Assembly (NCBI RefSeq): GCF_017569225.1
Contig: NZ_CP071868.1
Coordinates: 1,364,001 to 1,428,000 of the forward strand
DNA length: 64,000 bases
Direction of reading: 5' to 3'
Origin: Pengzhenrongella sicca
GTDB lineage: Bacteria; Actinomycetota; Actinomycetes; Actinomycetales; Cellulomonadaceae
Shown piece by piece: positions 26,268 to 36,518 of this stretch (position 1 is the stretch's first letter; each line of letters starts with the position of its first letter). A program made the translations under genes and the position numbers. Under the pieces are notes generated by a model. The model was not told the origin of the DNA, did not search any database, and was given only the letters and a program-made list of their open reading frames with translations.

Positions 26268-27623
26268 CTAGCGGGCGAGGACGACCTCCGTCAGCACGTC
26301 GAGGGCGTCGTCGAGCAGCTCGGCCGCGATCACGAGCGGCGGCAGGAAGCGCAGCACGTTGCCGAACGTGCCGCAGGTCAGCACCAGGACGCCGCGCTGC
26401 GCGCACTCGCGCGCGATGCGGGCGGCCTCCGCCGCGTCGGGTTCGAGCGTGCCGGGGCGCACGAGCTCGATCGCGAGCATCGCGCCGCGCCCGCGAACCT
26501 CGGCGATCTGCGGCGCGTCGTCGGCGAGGGCCCGCAGCCGCGGCACCATGCGCGCCTCGATCGCGCGCGCCGCGGCGGCCAGGTCGTCCCGCTCGTACAG
26601 GGCGATCGCCGCGAGGGCGGCAGCGCACGAGACCGGGCTGCCGCCGAACGTGCCACCCAGCCCGCCGGCGTGCACGGCGTCCATGAGCTCCGCTCGCCCG
26701 GTCACCGCCGCGAGCGGCAGCCCGCCCGCGATGCCCTTGGCCGTGGCGACCAGGTCGGGCACGACGCCCTCGTGCTCGCACGCGAACATCGTGCCGGTGC
26801 GGGCGAAGCCCGTCTGCACCTCGTCGGCGACGAAGACGACGCCGTTGGCCCTCGCCCAGGCCGCGAGGGCGGGCAGGAAGCCGGGCGCGGGCACGATGAA
26901 GCCGCCCTCGCCCAGGATCGGCTCGATCACGAGCGCCGCCACCGCGCTCGCCCCCACCTGCTTCTCGATCACCGCGATCGCGCGGGCGGCGGCGTCGGCG
27001 CCGCTGATCGGCACCGGCTCGCGCAGGGGGTACGACGCCGGCGCCCGGTAGACCTCGCCCGCGAACGGCCCGAAGCCGGCCTTGTACGGCATCGCCTTGG
27101 CGGTCATCGCCATCGTGAGGTTGGTGCGGCCGTGGTAGGCGTGGTCGAACACCACGACCGCGTCGCGACCGGTCGCGTGCCGCGCGATCTTCACCGCGTT
27201 CTCCACCGCCTCGGCGCCCGAGTTCACGAGCACCGACTTCTTCGCGTGGTCGCCGGGGGTCAGCCGCGCGAGCGCCTCGCACACGGCCACGTACCCCTCG
27301 TAGGGCGCGATCATGAAGCACGTGTGGGTGAAGTCGGCGGCCTGGGCGGCCACGGCGGCGACGACGGCGGGGGCCGAGTTGCCGACCGACGTCACCGCGA
27401 TGCCCGACCCGAGGTCGATGAAGGTGTTGCCGTCGACGTCCTCGAGCACCCCGCCGCCGGCCCGGGCGACGTAGACGCCCAGCGCGCTCGTGACCGCGCC
27501 GGCCACGAACTCGGCACGCCGCGCGCCGAGCTCGAGCGACCGGGGCCCGGGTACGGCGGTCAGCACCCGGCGACGCTGGTCGAGGGTCGGGCGCGCGGCC
27601 CGCAGGGCGGATTCGGTGGTCAT
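26268..27623 (-). CDS. gabT: 4-aminobutyrate aminotransferase
   Basis: This PLP enzyme of 451 residues transfers the amino group of GABA to 2-oxoglutarate, giving succinate semialdehyde. Visible are [67 protein letters not shown] with the PLP aspartate, and [20 protein letters not shown] with the Schiff-base lysine near 287. These are standard GabT features. It closes the polyamine island: putrescine to GABA upstream, GABA onward here. The next enzyme, a succinate-semialdehyde-type dehydrogenase, is at 55.4 kb. Confidence 0.93.
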   Translation of the reverse strand: MTTESALRAARPTLDQRRRVLTAVPGPRSLELGARRAEFVAGAVTSALGVYVARAGGGVLEDVDGNTFIDLGSGIAVTSVGNSAPAVVAAVAAQAADFTHTCFMIAPYEGYVAVCEALARLTPGDHAKKSVLVNSGAEAVENAVKIARHATGRDAVVVFDHAYHGRTNLTMAMTAKAMPYKAGFGPFAGEVYRAPASYPLREPVPISGADAAARAIAVIEKQVGASAVAALVIEPILGEGGFIVPAPGFLPALAAWARANGVVFVADEVQTGFARTGTMFACEHEGVVPDLVATAKGIAGGLPLAAVTGRAELMDAVHAGGLGGTFGGSPVSCAAALAAIALYERDDLAAAARAIEARMVPRLRALADDAPQIAEVRGRGAMLAIELVRPGTLEPDAAEAARIARECAQRGVLVLTCGTFGNVLRFLPPLVIAAELLDDALDVLTEVVLAR

Positions 27624-27744
27624 CTGCCGAATCTACTGGCGCGATCCGTGGGAGGCGGCGCCAACTCTCCAGCGAACTGTCAGACTTCCGGGAGATGATG
27701 GCCGACCGCACGGGCCCCGCCGCGCACAACACATCGGAGACCTG

Positions 27745-29052
27745 ATGGCGTACCTCGTAGGCGTGCTGGTGATGGTCGTCGGCGTGCTGATCTCGATCGC
27801 GCTGCACGAGGTCGGCCACATGGTGCCCGCACGGAGGTTCGGGGTGCGGGTGAGCCAGTACATGGTCGGCTTCGGCCCGACGCTGTGGTCGCGCACGCGC
27901 GGGGAGACCGAGTACGGCATCAAGGCCATCCCGCTCGGCGGGTACGTGCGCATGGTCGGGATGTACCCGACGCCCGACGCCGTCGGGAACCCCCCGGTCA
28001 CGAACTGGTTCGCCCGCGTAGCCCAGGATGCGCGCGAGGTCAGCGTCGAGGAGATCCGGCCCGGCGAGGAGCACCGCGCGTTCTACCGGCTCTCGACGCC
28101 GAAGAAGCTCGTGGTGATGCTCGGCGGGCCGGTCATGAACCTCGTCATCGCCACCGTGCTGCTCACGGTCGTGCTCTGCGGCCTCGGGGTGGCCAGCCTC
28201 TCCTCGACGGTCTCGGCCGTGACGCCGTGCGTGCCCGCCGCCGGCGCCACCGAGTGCGCGGCCGGCGACCCGCAGTCGCCGGCCGCCGCCGCGGGGCTGG
28301 CCGTCGGCGACACCGTCACCTCCTTCGACGGCACCGCCGTCACCTCGTGGACGCAGCTGTCCGGCCTGATCCGGGAGGCGGGGGGCGAGTCCGTGCCCGT
28401 CGTCGTCGACCGCGACGGCGCCGACGTCGCCCTGACCGTCAGCCCAGTCCAGCTGGACCGCGCGGTCGTGGACGCCGACGGCGAGCCCGTGCTCGCGGCG
28501 GACGGCACCGCCCGCACGGAGTCCGTGGGCTACCTGGGCATCGGCCCCAGCTACGTGCTGGCGCGCCAGCCGCTGTCGGCGGTGCCCGCGGCGATCGGCG
28601 CCGCTGTCGCCGGGACCGCCGAGGTGGTCCTGCACCTGCCCGCGCGGGTCGTCGACGTCGCCCAGTCGGCGTTCGGCTCGCAGGAGCGCGACGCCAACTC
28701 GGTCATCGGCGTCGTCGGGATCGGCCGGATCGCGGGCGAGGTGGCGGCCGACGGCGGCGGCGACCTCGGCCTGCTCGGTCAGGTCGTCACGATGCTCAGC
28801 CTGATCGCGTCCCTGAACATCGCGCTGTTCGTCTTCAACCTCATCCCGCTTCTCCCGCTCGACGGCGGCCACGTCGCGGGCGCGCTCTGGGAGGGCGCCC
28901 GCCGGCAGGTCGCGCGCCTGCGGGGGCTGCCGCGCCCGCGCCCGGTCGACGTGGCGCGCATGATGCCGCTCGCGTACGGCGTCTTCGTGGTGCTCGCCGG
29001 AGTGGGCGTGCTGCTGATCTACGCCGACATCGTGCGCCCGGTCTCGCTGTGA
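27745..29052 (+). CDS. rseP: Site-2 intramembrane metalloprotease (RseP-like)
   Basis: The M50-family protease cleaves membrane substrates such as anti-sigma factors. The 435-residue protein has the zinc motif HEVGH at H21, E22, H25 in the first helix, and LDG ([12 protein letters not shown], with D373) supplying the third ligand near the C-terminal helices. A PDZ domain (about 150-235) lies between. The ATG at 27745 has GGAG at 27736-27739. The order dxr-rseP-ispG is usual in actinobacteria, but here the polyamine island separates dxr from this gene. Its stop overlaps a 20-codon micro-ORF leading to ispG. Confidence 0.93.
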   Translation: MAYLVGVLVMVVGVLISIALHEVGHMVPARRFGVRVSQYMVGFGPTLWSRTRGETEYGIKAIPLGGYVRMVGMYPTPDAVGNPPVTNWFARVAQDAREVSVEEIRPGEEHRAFYRLSTPKKLVVMLGGPVMNLVIATVLLTVVLCGLGVASLSSTVSAVTPCVPAAGATECAAGDPQSPAAAAGLAVGDTVTSFDGTAVTSWTQLSGLIREAGGESVPVVVDRDGADVALTVSPVQLDRAVVDADGEPVLAADGTARTESVGYLGIGPSYVLARQPLSAVPAAIGAAVAGTAEVVLHLPARVVDVAQSAFGSQERDANSVIGVVGIGRIAGEVAADGGGDLGLLGQVVTMLSLIASLNIALFVFNLIPLLPLDGGHVAGALWEGARRQVARLRGLPRPRPVDVARMMPLAYGVFVVLAGVGVLLIYADIVRPVSL

Positions 29053-29111
29053 CGACCGAGACGCCGCCCGCCGAGAGGGACTGCACCGGAAGAGGGATAC
29101 TGGCTGCGTGA
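29049..29111 (+). other. Possible 20-codon linking ORF between rseP and ispG
   Basis: GTG at 29049 overlaps the rseP stop (GTGA), and the frame runs for 20 codons to a TGA that overlaps the ispG GTG at 29108 (again GTGA). It has no repeated sequence. It could couple translation of rseP to ispG across the 55-bp gap, but one such frame could also arise by chance in GC-rich DNA. Confidence 0.4.
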
Positions 29112-30256
29112 GCATCAACCTTGGTATGCCGGAGGCCCCGGCCCCGGTCCTCGCCCCCCGCCGGCTGACCCGCAAGATCAAGGTCGGCAAGGTCGACGTC
29201 GGTGGCGACGCCCCCGTCAGCGTCCAGTCCATGTGCACGACGCAGACGACCAACATCGACGCGACCCTGCAGCAGATCGCCGAGCTGACCGCGGCCGGCT
29301 GCGACATCGTGCGCGTCGCGGTACCGACGCAGGACGACGCCGACGCGCTCCCGGTCATCGCCCGCAAGTCCCAGCTCCCGGTGATCGCCGACATCCACTT
29401 CCAGCCGAAGTACGTCTTCGCGGCGATCGACGCCGGCTGCGCGGCCGTGCGCGTGAACCCCGGCAACATCCGCAAGTTTGACGACCAGGTCAAGCAGATC
29501 GCGCGCGCGGCGTCCGACGCCGGCGTGTCCATCCGGATCGGCGTCAACGCCGGCTCGCTCGACCCGCGTCTGCTCGCCAAGTACGGCAAGGCGACCCCCG
29601 AGGCGCTCGTGGAGTCCGCCGTCTGGGAGGCCTCGCTGTTCGAGGAGCACGGCTTCCACGACTTCAAGATCTCGGTCAAGCACAACGACCCCGTGATCAT
29701 GGTGCGCGCCTACGAGCTGCTCTCCGAGCGCGGCGACTGGCCGCTGCACCTGGGCGTGACCGAGGCGGGCCCGACGTTCCAGGGCACGATCAAGTCGGCG
29801 ACGGCGTTCGGCGCGCTCCTGAGCAAGGGTATCGGCGACACGATCCGCGTCTCGCTCTCGGCCCCGCCGGTCGAGGAGGTCAAGGTCGGCATCCAGATCC
29901 TGCAGTCGCTCAACCTGCGCCCGCGCAAGCTGGAGATCGTCTCGTGCCCCTCGTGCGGCCGGGCGCAGGTGGACGTCTACTCGCTCGCCGAGCGCGTCGC
30001 CGCCGGGCTCGAGGGCCTCGAGGTCCCGCTGCGCGTGGCCGTCATGGGCTGCGTCGTGAACGGACCCGGCGAGGCGCGCGAGGCCGACCTCGGCGTGGCG
30101 TCCGGCAACGGCAAGGGCCAGATCTTCGTCCGCGGCCAGGTCATCAAGACGGTGCCCGAGTCGATGATCGTCGAGACGTTGATCGAGGAGGCGATGCGGA
30201 TCGCCGAGTCGATGGAGCCCGTCGCCGACGGCGCGCCCGTCGTGACGGTGTCCTGA
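29108..30256 (+). CDS. ispG: 4-hydroxy-3-methylbut-2-enyl diphosphate synthase
   Basis: It reduces MEcPP to HMBPP in the MEP isoprenoid pathway, using a [4Fe-4S] cluster. The 382-residue protein has the N-terminal TIM-barrel start with [18 protein letters not shown], and cluster ligands C280 and C283 in SCPSCGR and C315 in [11 protein letters not shown]. The GTG at 29108 is preceded by a purine-rich stretch (GGAAGAGGG). A weak hairpin (CCGCGAC at 30282-30288 with GTCGCGG at 30306-30312) follows the gene. Confidence 0.96.
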   Translation: MSINLGMPEAPAPVLAPRRLTRKIKVGKVDVGGDAPVSVQSMCTTQTTNIDATLQQIAELTAAGCDIVRVAVPTQDDADALPVIARKSQLPVIADIHFQPKYVFAAIDAGCAAVRVNPGNIRKFDDQVKQIARAASDAGVSIRIGVNAGSLDPRLLAKYGKATPEALVESAVWEASLFEEHGFHDFKISVKHNDPVIMVRAYELLSERGDWPLHLGVTEAGPTFQGTIKSATAFGALLSKGIGDTIRVSLSAPPVEEVKVGIQILQSLNLRPRKLEIVSCPSCGRAQVDVYSLAERVAAGLEGLEVPLRVAVMGCVVNGPGEAREADLGVASGNGKGQIFVRGQVIKTVPESMIVETLIEEAMRIAESMEPVADGAPVVTVS

Positions 30257-30365
30257 GGTCGCGCACCTGACCGCTGAATGACCGCGACGTGACCGGCGCC
30301 GGGCTGTCGCGGGCGCCTGGGCGCGTTCCGGTGTCGCTCACAGCCACGTAGTGCACAATTCACTC

Positions 30366-31253
30366 ATGGCACGCTGGCGTGGCTCCACCCTCAGTGGCAC
30401 CGCAGTGGGCGGTCGGCTGCTCGACGACGCCGACCTCCCGGCGGCGGCCCGGCTGTGCGCGCGGATGCCCGTCGAGTCCGTGCTCGCCGCGAACCGGATC
30501 GACGCGGTGGCCCGGTCGGGCCTGAAGTCCTCCGGCGGGCAGCTCTGGGGCTTCGATCGGGCCGGCGAGCTGGCCGCGGTGTGCTGGTCCGGCGCGAACC
30601 TCGTGCCCGTCATCCCCCCGGACGCCGACGGCGCGCTCGACGGGTTCGCGGCGCTCGCGCGCGCGCAGGGACGGCGGTGCTCGTCGATCGTCGGCGCGGC
30701 CGACGCGGCCCTCGGGCTGTGGGAGCGGCTCGCCCCGTCCTGGTCGAAGCCGCGCGAGATCCGCGCGAACCAGCCGTCGCTCGTGATCGACCACGCACCG
30801 CTCGTCGCCCCCGATCCGCTCGTGCGCGTGTCGCGGCCAGACGAGTACGACGCCGTGCTGCCCGCCTGCGTGCTGATGTTCGCCGAGGAGGTCGGGTACT
30901 CGCCGGCCTCGGGGCCGAACGGGCCGTACGAGACCCGTGTGCGGTCGCTGATCGCCGAGGAGCGCTCGTTCATCCGGATGGCCCGCGGGCCCCGAGGCCC
31001 CGAGGTGATCTTCAAGGCCGAGCTGGGCGCCGTCGCCGGCAAGGTCGCGCAGGTCCAGGGCGTCTGGGTCGCGCCGGACTACCGCGGCCGCGGCTTCTCC
31101 GAGGCAGGCATGGCGGCCGTCGTCGCGATGACGCGCGCGCACGTCGCCCCGACCGTCTCGCTGTACGTCAACGACTACAACACCCGCGCCCTCGCGGCCT
31201 ACTACCGCGTGGGCTTCCGCCAGGTCGGCACCTTCGCGACGATCCTCTTCTAG
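30366..31253 (+). CDS. GNAT-family N-acetyltransferase with DUF4081-like N-terminus
   Basis: The 295-residue protein has a C-terminal GNAT domain (about 155-295) with the acetyl-CoA motif GVWVAPDYRGRGFSEAGMA and LYVNDYNTRALAAYYRVGFR. The N-terminal half resembles the DUF4081 domain found in actinobacterial acetyltransferases of this locus. A gene of this kind sits between ispG and proS in many actinobacteria; the substrate is unknown. I chose ATG at 30366. TAGTGC at 30348-30353 could be a -10 giving a very short leader; GTG at 30351 is an alternative start. Confidence 0.85.
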   Translation: MARWRGSTLSGTAVGGRLLDDADLPAAARLCARMPVESVLAANRIDAVARSGLKSSGGQLWGFDRAGELAAVCWSGANLVPVIPPDADGALDGFAALARAQGRRCSSIVGAADAALGLWERLAPSWSKPREIRANQPSLVIDHAPLVAPDPLVRVSRPDEYDAVLPACVLMFAEEVGYSPASGPNGPYETRVRSLIAEERSFIRMARGPRGPEVIFKAELGAVAGKVAQVQGVWVAPDYRGRGFSEAGMAAVVAMTRAHVAPTVSLYVNDYNTRALAAYYRVGFRQVGTFATILF

Positions 31254-31313
31254 CCGAGCCCCGAGCCCCGCACACTCGCCCTGCCATCGGGTCACCGGCG
31301 CCTCAGTGGCGCC

Positions 31314-32291
31314 TCACCGGCGCACGCCGGCGGCCGCCAGGCGCGCGCGCAGCGCGGCGGGTGCGCCGAGGTCGGCCGTCGTCCAGCGCACCACGGCGAC
31401 GTCCAGCCCGCGCAGGCGGTCCTCCCGGAGCTGCTCGGCCCAGCGCATCGCCGCCCCCGGGCGCACCGCCGGATCCGCGCGTCCGTAGGCCGCCCGGCCG
31501 TCGAACTCGCCCGCGACGCGGTGCCGCTCCCACCAGAAGTCGACCCGCCCGATCGAGCCGCCCCGGTCCGCGAACGCGGCCTGCCGCGCCGGGGCCGGTA
31601 CCCCGAGGGCGTCGAGGACGACGGCCGACCAGGACTCGCCCGGGCTCTCGGACAGCGGGGACGCGAGCTCGCGGGCGAGGCGGGCGTTGCGCACCCGCCA
31701 CAGGCGCGGCATGCGCGCGAGCGCGGTGTCGAGGTCGTCGTGCGTGACGGAGCCGGCGCGCAGCGCGGCGTCGGCGGCCGCCACGCCCGCCTGGACCGTG
31801 TGCCAGCGGGCGACGTCGAGCGCCGCGCGGGCCGGGCCGGCCACGAGCGCGCCGTCGCGCCGCACGACGTCGTCGGCGCCGAGCGGGCCCGTCGGCCGGA
31901 TCAACCCGCCCCCCGAGCGGCCGCCGGGGTAGGCGCGGGCGACCGTGATCGCGGCGGGCGGCGTGCCGAGCAGCGGGAGGCCGTGCAGCACGAGCGCAGC
32001 GGCCCCCGTGAGGATCGGTTCGCCGCCTGCGACGTGACCGGCGGCGCGGCGCTCGGCGTCGGCGGCGAGGAAGGCCCGCACCCGCAGGAGGTAGGCCTCG
32101 ACCGGGAATCGGGCCGGGTCCGCGAGCGCGTACCAGCCGTGGTGCAGGCGCACGAGCCGACCCGTGCGCACGAGCTCGCGCACCTCGGCGTGCCCGAGCC
32201 CGGCGCGTTCGAGCGCGTGCCGCCCGAACACGCGCGGCGGGCCGCCGGGAGCGAGGCCGTCGAGCAGGTCCGAGGCAGTCGTGGTGTCCAT
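31314..32291 (-). CDS. AbiEi-like antitoxin-domain / DUF559-like protein
   Basis: The 325-residue protein begins with a winged-helix module ([36 protein letters not shown], quoted in parts as [15 protein letters not shown] and [13 protein letters not shown]) seen in AbiEi-type antitoxins. Its C-terminal part has [22 protein letters not shown], like Vsr/DUF559 restriction-endonuclease-fold proteins. Such two-part proteins are common and usually single genes in actinobacteria. No AbiEii-type toxin gene lies next to it, so a toxin-antitoxin role is not supported here. Confidence 0.7.
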   Translation of the reverse strand: MDTTTASDLLDGLAPGGPPRVFGRHALERAGLGHAEVRELVRTGRLVRLHHGWYALADPARFPVEAYLLRVRAFLAADAERRAAGHVAGGEPILTGAAALVLHGLPLLGTPPAAITVARAYPGGRSGGGLIRPTGPLGADDVVRRDGALVAGPARAALDVARWHTVQAGVAAADAALRAGSVTHDDLDTALARMPRLWRVRNARLARELASPLSESPGESWSAVVLDALGVPAPARQAAFADRGGSIGRVDFWWERHRVAGEFDGRAAYGRADPAVRPGAAMRWAEQLREDRLRGLDVAVVRWTTADLGAPAALRARLAAAGVRR

Positions 32292-32390
32292 CGCCCGACC
32301 GTGCCCACCCGCGCCGGCCCAGCCAAGCCCCCGCCGGCCGGCCTGTGGACATCTCGCCGTCCACCGCGCCCACGGGAGGGTCGCCCCAGG

Positions 32391-33317
32391 TCAGCGCAGG
32401 AGGCGGCTGAGCCGACGGTCGGCGAGGGGGTGGCCGTCCGTCTGGCAGGTGGGGCAGTACTGCAGTGCCGAGTCCGCGAAGCTCACTTCGTGCACGGTGT
32501 CGCCGCACGGGACGCCGTCCCACCCCGGGCACGGAAGGCCCGCGCGGCCGTGCACGCGCATGCCGCGCCGCTTGGAGTCCTTCAGCTCCGCCGCGGGCTT
32601 GCCCGCCGACGCCGCGATCGCCTCGGTCAGCACGTCGCCGATCGCGACGTGCAGGGCCGCGATCCGGGCTGCGCTGAGCGAGCGGGTGAGCGCGAACGGG
32701 CTGGTGCGCGTCACGAGCAGGATCTCGTCGGAGTACGCGTTGCCGATCCCCGCGATCACCGACTGGTCGCGGAGCAGCCCCTTGATCTGCTGGTTGCGCG
32801 CGGCGAGCAGGGCCGTGAGCCGCTCGACGGTGAACTCCGGGCTCAGCGGCTCGACGCCGAGCGTCGCGATCGCCCGGACCTGCTGCGGGTCGTCGACGAC
32901 GTGCACCGCGAGCCGCTTGCGCGTGCCTGCCTCCGTCAGGTCGAACCCGGCGCCGTCGTCGAATCGCACGCGCAGCGCCAGCGGCGACTTCCCCGGGCGC
33001 ACGCGCGTCGTGGGGGCCTTGTCCGACCAGCGCAGCCACCCGGCCCGGGCGAGGTGGAAGACCAGGTGCGGGCCGGCGTCGTCGGCGAGGTCGGCGGCCG
33101 ACGACGCCGGCGCACCCGGGGGCGGGCCCGTCGCCACGTCGAGCCACTTGCCGTGGCGCGACACGCCCCGCACGGTCTGCCCGACGAGGTCGGCCGGCGC
33201 GGGGGCGAACGTCTTGAGCGCGCTGATCGCGCCGATGTCGGCGGCGGCCACGGCGTGCCCGACCGTCCGCTCGCGCAGGAAGCGCGCGAGCGCCTCGACC
33301 TCGGGCAGCTCCGGCAT
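32391..33317 (-). CDS. Fpg/Nei-family DNA glycosylase
   Basis: This base-excision repair enzyme removes oxidised bases and nicks the abasic site. The 308-residue protein starts [11 protein letters not shown], where P2 is the catalytic nucleophile and E3 assists. The helix-two-turn-helix segment [15 protein letters not shown] is near 205-219. The C-terminus has a zinc-finger-like set of cysteines ([33 protein letters not shown]) in place of the classic form. Nei-like and Fpg-like specificity cannot be separated by eye. The ATG is at 33315-33317. Confidence 0.9.
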   Translation of the reverse strand: MPELPEVEALARFLRERTVGHAVAAADIGAISALKTFAPAPADLVGQTVRGVSRHGKWLDVATGPPPGAPASSAADLADDAGPHLVFHLARAGWLRWSDKAPTTRVRPGKSPLALRVRFDDGAGFDLTEAGTRKRLAVHVVDDPQQVRAIATLGVEPLSPEFTVERLTALLAARNQQIKGLLRDQSVIAGIGNAYSDEILLVTRTSPFALTRSLSAARIAALHVAIGDVLTEAIAASAGKPAAELKDSKRRGMRVHGRAGLPCPGWDGVPCGDTVHEVSFADSALQYCPTCQTDGHPLADRRLSRLLR

Positions 33318-33443
33318 CCGCCCATCGTGGCGCACCGCGCGCCGATGCACCGCCCGAACGGCGTGGTGGGCGCAGCGGGTGCGGCGACGGGAGCGGGTAG
33401 GCGGGGGAGCGAGGCCGCGGGTGGAGCGGGCGGCCGCCGACAG

Positions 33444-33449
33444 TAGGCT
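33444..33449 (+). promoter_or_regulatory. -10 element for a leaderless proS transcript
   Basis: TAGGCT is followed by seven bases and then the ATG of proS at 33457. In actinobacteria this spacing places the transcription start on or next to the start codon. There is no ribosome-binding site between them. Confidence 0.6.
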
Positions 33450-33456
33450 GACGCCC

Positions 33457-35286
33457 ATGCTGCTGCGGATGTCGTCCCTGTTCGTCCGGACTCTGCGGGA
33501 GGACCCGGCCGACGCCGAGGTGGACAGCCACCGGCTCCTGGTGCGCGCGGGGTACATCCGCCGCGCCGCGCCCGGCATCTACACCTGGCTCCCGCTCGGG
33601 CTGCGCGTGCTGCGCAAGGTCGAGGCCGTCGTCCGCGAGGAGATGGACGCCGCCGGCGCGCAGGAGGTGCATTTCCCCGCGCTCCTGCCGAAGGAGCCGT
33701 ACGAGGTCACGGGCCGGTGGACCGAGTACGGCCCGAACATCTTCCGGCTCAAGGACCGCAAGGGCGGGGACTACCTGCTCGCGCCCACGCACGAGGAGCT
33801 CTTCACGCTCCTGGTCAAGGACCTGTACTCGTCCTACAAGGACCTGCCGCTGTCGCTCTACCAGATCCAGACGAAGTACCGCGACGAGGTGCGCCCGCGC
33901 GCGGGCCTCATCCGCGGCCGCGAGTTCGTGATGAAGGACGCCTACTCGTTCGACATCGACGACGCCGGGCTCGAGGCGTCCTACCAGATCCAGCGCGACA
34001 CCTACCGGCGGATCTTCGAGCGTCTCGGCCTCGAGTACGTCATCGTCGCGGCGACGTCGGGCGCGATGGGCGGCTCGCGCAGCGAGGAGTTCCTCACGCC
34101 GACCCCGATCGGCGAGGACACTTACGTCCGCTCGGCCGGCGGCTACACCGCCAACGTCGAGGCCGTCACGACGCCCTCCCCGGCGCCGATCGACTTCGCC
34201 GATGCCCCGGCCGCGCACGTCGAGGACACCCCGGACACGCCGACGATCGACACGCTCGTCGCCGTCGCGAACGAGCGCTTCGGGCGCCCCGACCGCGCCT
34301 GGACGGCGGCCGACACGCTCAAGAACGTCGTCCTCGCCCTCGTGCAGCCGTCGGGTGCGCGCGAGCTGCTCGTGGTGGGCCTGCCGGGCGACCGCGAGGT
34401 CGACCTCAAGCGGCTCGAGGCGTCGCTCGCCCCCGCGGAGGTGGAGACCGCGACCGCGGCCGACCTCGCGACGCGGCCCGAGCTCGTCAAGGGCTACATC
34501 GGCTCCGCCGCGCTCGGCGAGAACGCCGGGACGGACGCGAAGGGCGCCCCGCTCGGGGTCCGTTACCTGCTCGACCCGCGCATCTCGATCGGCACCCGCT
34601 GGATCACCGGCGCCAACGAGCCCGGCCGGCACGTCTTCGACCTCGTGGCGGGGCGGGACTTCCTCGCCGCGGGCCAGGGCGGCGCGGCGAACACGGTCGA
34701 GGCCGCCGAGGTGCGCGCCGGCGACGAGGCGCCAGACGGCTCCGGCCCGCTCGAGCTCGCGCGCGGGATCGAGATCGGCCACATCTTCGCCCTCGGCCGC
34801 AAGTACGCGAAGGCGCTCGGCCTGACGGTGCTCGACAAGAACGGCAAGGCGACCGTCGTGACCATGGGGTCGTATGGCATCGGCGTCTCGCGCGTCCTCG
34901 CGGCCCTCGCGGAGGCGCACCACGACGACGCCGGGCTCGCGTGGCCCGCGCAGGTCGCCCCCGCGCACGTCCACGTCGTCGCGACCGGCAAGGACCCCGC
35001 CGTGTTCGAGGCGGCCGAGTCCATCGCGACGACGCTGTCGAGCCGCGGCATCGAGGTGCTGTTCGACGACCGGCCCAAGGTCTCGCCCGGCGTGAAGTTC
35101 GCGGATGCGGAGCTGCTCGGGGTGCCGCTCGTCGTCGTGGTCGGCCGCGGGCTGGCCGACGGCGTGGTCGAGGTGCGCCCGCGCGTCGCGAGCGCCGACG
35201 CCGACGCCCCGCAGGCCGAGCAGGTCCCGGTCGCCGACGCCCCGGACCGCATAGCCGAGCTCCTAGACGCCCTCCTCCCGAGCTAA
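33457..35286 (+). CDS. proS: Prolyl-tRNA synthetase
   Basis: This class II synthetase charges tRNA-Pro. The 609-residue protein is of the long bacterial type with an editing (INS) domain. Visible are [21 protein letters not shown], the class II motif 2 region [25 protein letters not shown] (near 145-169, quoted as [12 protein letters not shown] and [13 protein letters not shown]), motif 3 [17 protein letters not shown] near 470-486, and a C-terminal anticodon-binding domain. The ATG at 33457 fits a leaderless start. Confidence 0.96.
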   Translation: MLLRMSSLFVRTLREDPADAEVDSHRLLVRAGYIRRAAPGIYTWLPLGLRVLRKVEAVVREEMDAAGAQEVHFPALLPKEPYEVTGRWTEYGPNIFRLKDRKGGDYLLAPTHEELFTLLVKDLYSSYKDLPLSLYQIQTKYRDEVRPRAGLIRGREFVMKDAYSFDIDDAGLEASYQIQRDTYRRIFERLGLEYVIVAATSGAMGGSRSEEFLTPTPIGEDTYVRSAGGYTANVEAVTTPSPAPIDFADAPAAHVEDTPDTPTIDTLVAVANERFGRPDRAWTAADTLKNVVLALVQPSGARELLVVGLPGDREVDLKRLEASLAPAEVETATAADLATRPELVKGYIGSAALGENAGTDAKGAPLGVRYLLDPRISIGTRWITGANEPGRHVFDLVAGRDFLAAGQGGAANTVEAAEVRAGDEAPDGSGPLELARGIEIGHIFALGRKYAKALGLTVLDKNGKATVVTMGSYGIGVSRVLAALAEAHHDDAGLAWPAQVAPAHVHVVATGKDPAVFEAAESIATTLSSRGIEVLFDDRPKVSPGVKFADAELLGVPLVVVVGRGLADGVVEVRPRVASADADAPQAEQVPVADAPDRIAELLDALLPS

Positions 35287-35333
35287 CCCCCGCCCCACCC
35301 CGCTAGCCCCCCCCGCCCACCCACCCGCCGCGA

Positions 35334-35388
35334 CCCGGTTTTCAGGGGAATGTGTGCGTGTGGCGCACACATTCCCCTGAAAACCGGG
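35334..35388. repeat. Palindromic intergenic element, copy 2
   Basis: A perfect 25-bp stem (35334-35358 with 35364-35388) has a 5-nt loop. Its left arm reads CCCGGTTTTCAGGGGAATGT and on through GTGCG at 35354-35358. The core GTTTTCAGGGGAATRTGTGCG-type sequence is shared with copy 1 at 25126-25170. It lies between the convergent proS and the lipoprotein gene and could end transcription from both. Confidence 0.95.
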
Positions 35389-35425
35389 GCTGGTGGCGGG
35401 GCTGGGCGGGCGGGGTGGGGGTGAG

Positions 35426-36388
35426 TTAGAGGCCCGGGAAGGGTGGGGTGGGGGCGCCCCAGGTGGCCGCCTCGTTCGTGGCCTCGGCCAGCGCGTCGAT
35501 CAGCGGTGTGCGCGCGTCGGGGTCGGCGCTTGCCACGAGGGCCGCGTACGTCGCCGCGAGGGACTGCTCCATGGTCTGGGCCAGGGTCGCGGCGGTCGCG
35601 GGGTCCTCGAGACCGGCCGGGAGCGCGTAGGCGGTCCGGCGTGGGTCCAGGCCGGTGCGCGAGATCCCGGCGGCGACGGCCCAGTCCTGCGCGCGGCTCC
35701 GGTGCACCGCGGCGCGCGCGAGGGCGTTGGCGCGCATCGTCTCCGACTGCTTCGCCGCGATGACCTCGTACCCGTACGCCGCCTCGTCCTCGGCCGCGAC
35801 CAGCGCGCTCAGCGCGCTCGCCGGAACGCCGGCCGGGGCCTGGTCGGGCGCGACGAGGCCGGGCAGCTCGGGCACGGCCGGGGTCGCGGCGCCCGCGAGC
35901 TGCCGCGCGAGCAGGAGCCGCTCGGCGGCGATCGAGGCGAGCAGCCGCGCGAGCGCGCCGTCGGGCACCGTCTCGGCGTCGGCGCGCGCGTTCGCCGCCG
36001 ACTGGGTGAGCTGCGTGACGACGGCGTCCGTCGAGGCCGCGGCGACCTCGCCCGGCGCGGGGTCGGTCGTGGCAGTGCTCGAGGGCGAGGGCGAGGCCGC
36101 CGAGTCGGCGTAGACCCCGCCGAGCGCGAGCAGGTGCTCGCCCGCGTGCGCGGCAACCGTGGCGCGGACCGCGGTCGCCGGGTTCGCGGGATCAGCGGCC
36201 GGGTCGGAGGCGAGCACCTCGAGGCTCAGGGCGTCGGCGCTCCCGCGCTGGCGCGCCGACTCGGTCGCGTCGGGGGTCAGCGGGGCAGGCGCTTCGGTCT
36301 CGAGCCGAACCCCGCAGCCCGCGAGCAGGCCGGCGAGGGCGACGGTCGCAACGAGCGCGCGCACGGACGTGAGCGGTCTGGTAGCCAT
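35426..36388 (-). CDS. Lipoprotein with ferritin-like DUF4439 domain
   Basis: The 320-residue protein has a signal peptide (TSVRALVATVALAGLLAGC) with a lipobox cysteine near residue 25, so it is probably anchored to the outer face of the membrane. The mature part is helical and Ala-rich. The C-terminal 130 residues (ASALSALVAAEDEAAYGYEV, then SRAQDWAVAAG) resemble the DUF4439 ferritin-like fold found next to rimP in several actinobacteria. The function is unknown. It is divergent from rimP. Confidence 0.75.
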   Translation of the reverse strand: MATRPLTSVRALVATVALAGLLAGCGVRLETEAPAPLTPDATESARQRGSADALSLEVLASDPAADPANPATAVRATVAAHAGEHLLALGGVYADSAASPSPSSTATTDPAPGEVAAASTDAVVTQLTQSAANARADAETVPDGALARLLASIAAERLLLARQLAGAATPAVPELPGLVAPDQAPAGVPASALSALVAAEDEAAYGYEVIAAKQSETMRANALARAAVHRSRAQDWAVAAGISRTGLDPRRTAYALPAGLEDPATAATLAQTMEQSLAATYAALVASADPDARTPLIDALAEATNEAATWGAPTPPFPGL

Positions 36389-36441
36389 CGCGGGTGATCC
36401 TGCCACGTCCCGCGTGTGCGAGCCCCGCGCCCGGGACTCGA

Positions 36442-36447
36442 TAGGCT
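36442..36447 (+). promoter_or_regulatory. -10 element of the rimP-nusA-infB operon
   Basis: TAGGCT in GATAGGCTGGG lies 71 bp upstream of the rimP start, giving a leader of roughly 65 nt. I do not see a consensus -35. Genes from rimP to rbfA are packed on this strand, so this is the likely operon promoter. Confidence 0.5.
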
Positions 36448-36518
36448 GGGGTCCGCACAACTTCACACAGGGTCGAATCCACGCCGGGTTGCCCGGTTGG
36501 AGCCGACAGGAGATGAGC

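Noticed and set aside
26236-29700. An 1154-codon minus-strand open frame across gabT, rseP and ispG
   Set aside because: It has low-complexity His/Arg/Asp composition and overlaps conserved genes throughout; no start signal or motif supports it.
31314-32291. An AbiE-type toxin-antitoxin or phage-defence locus
   Set aside because: Only the AbiEi-like protein is present. Neighbours are a GNAT and a DNA glycosylase, with no nucleotidyltransferase toxin gene.
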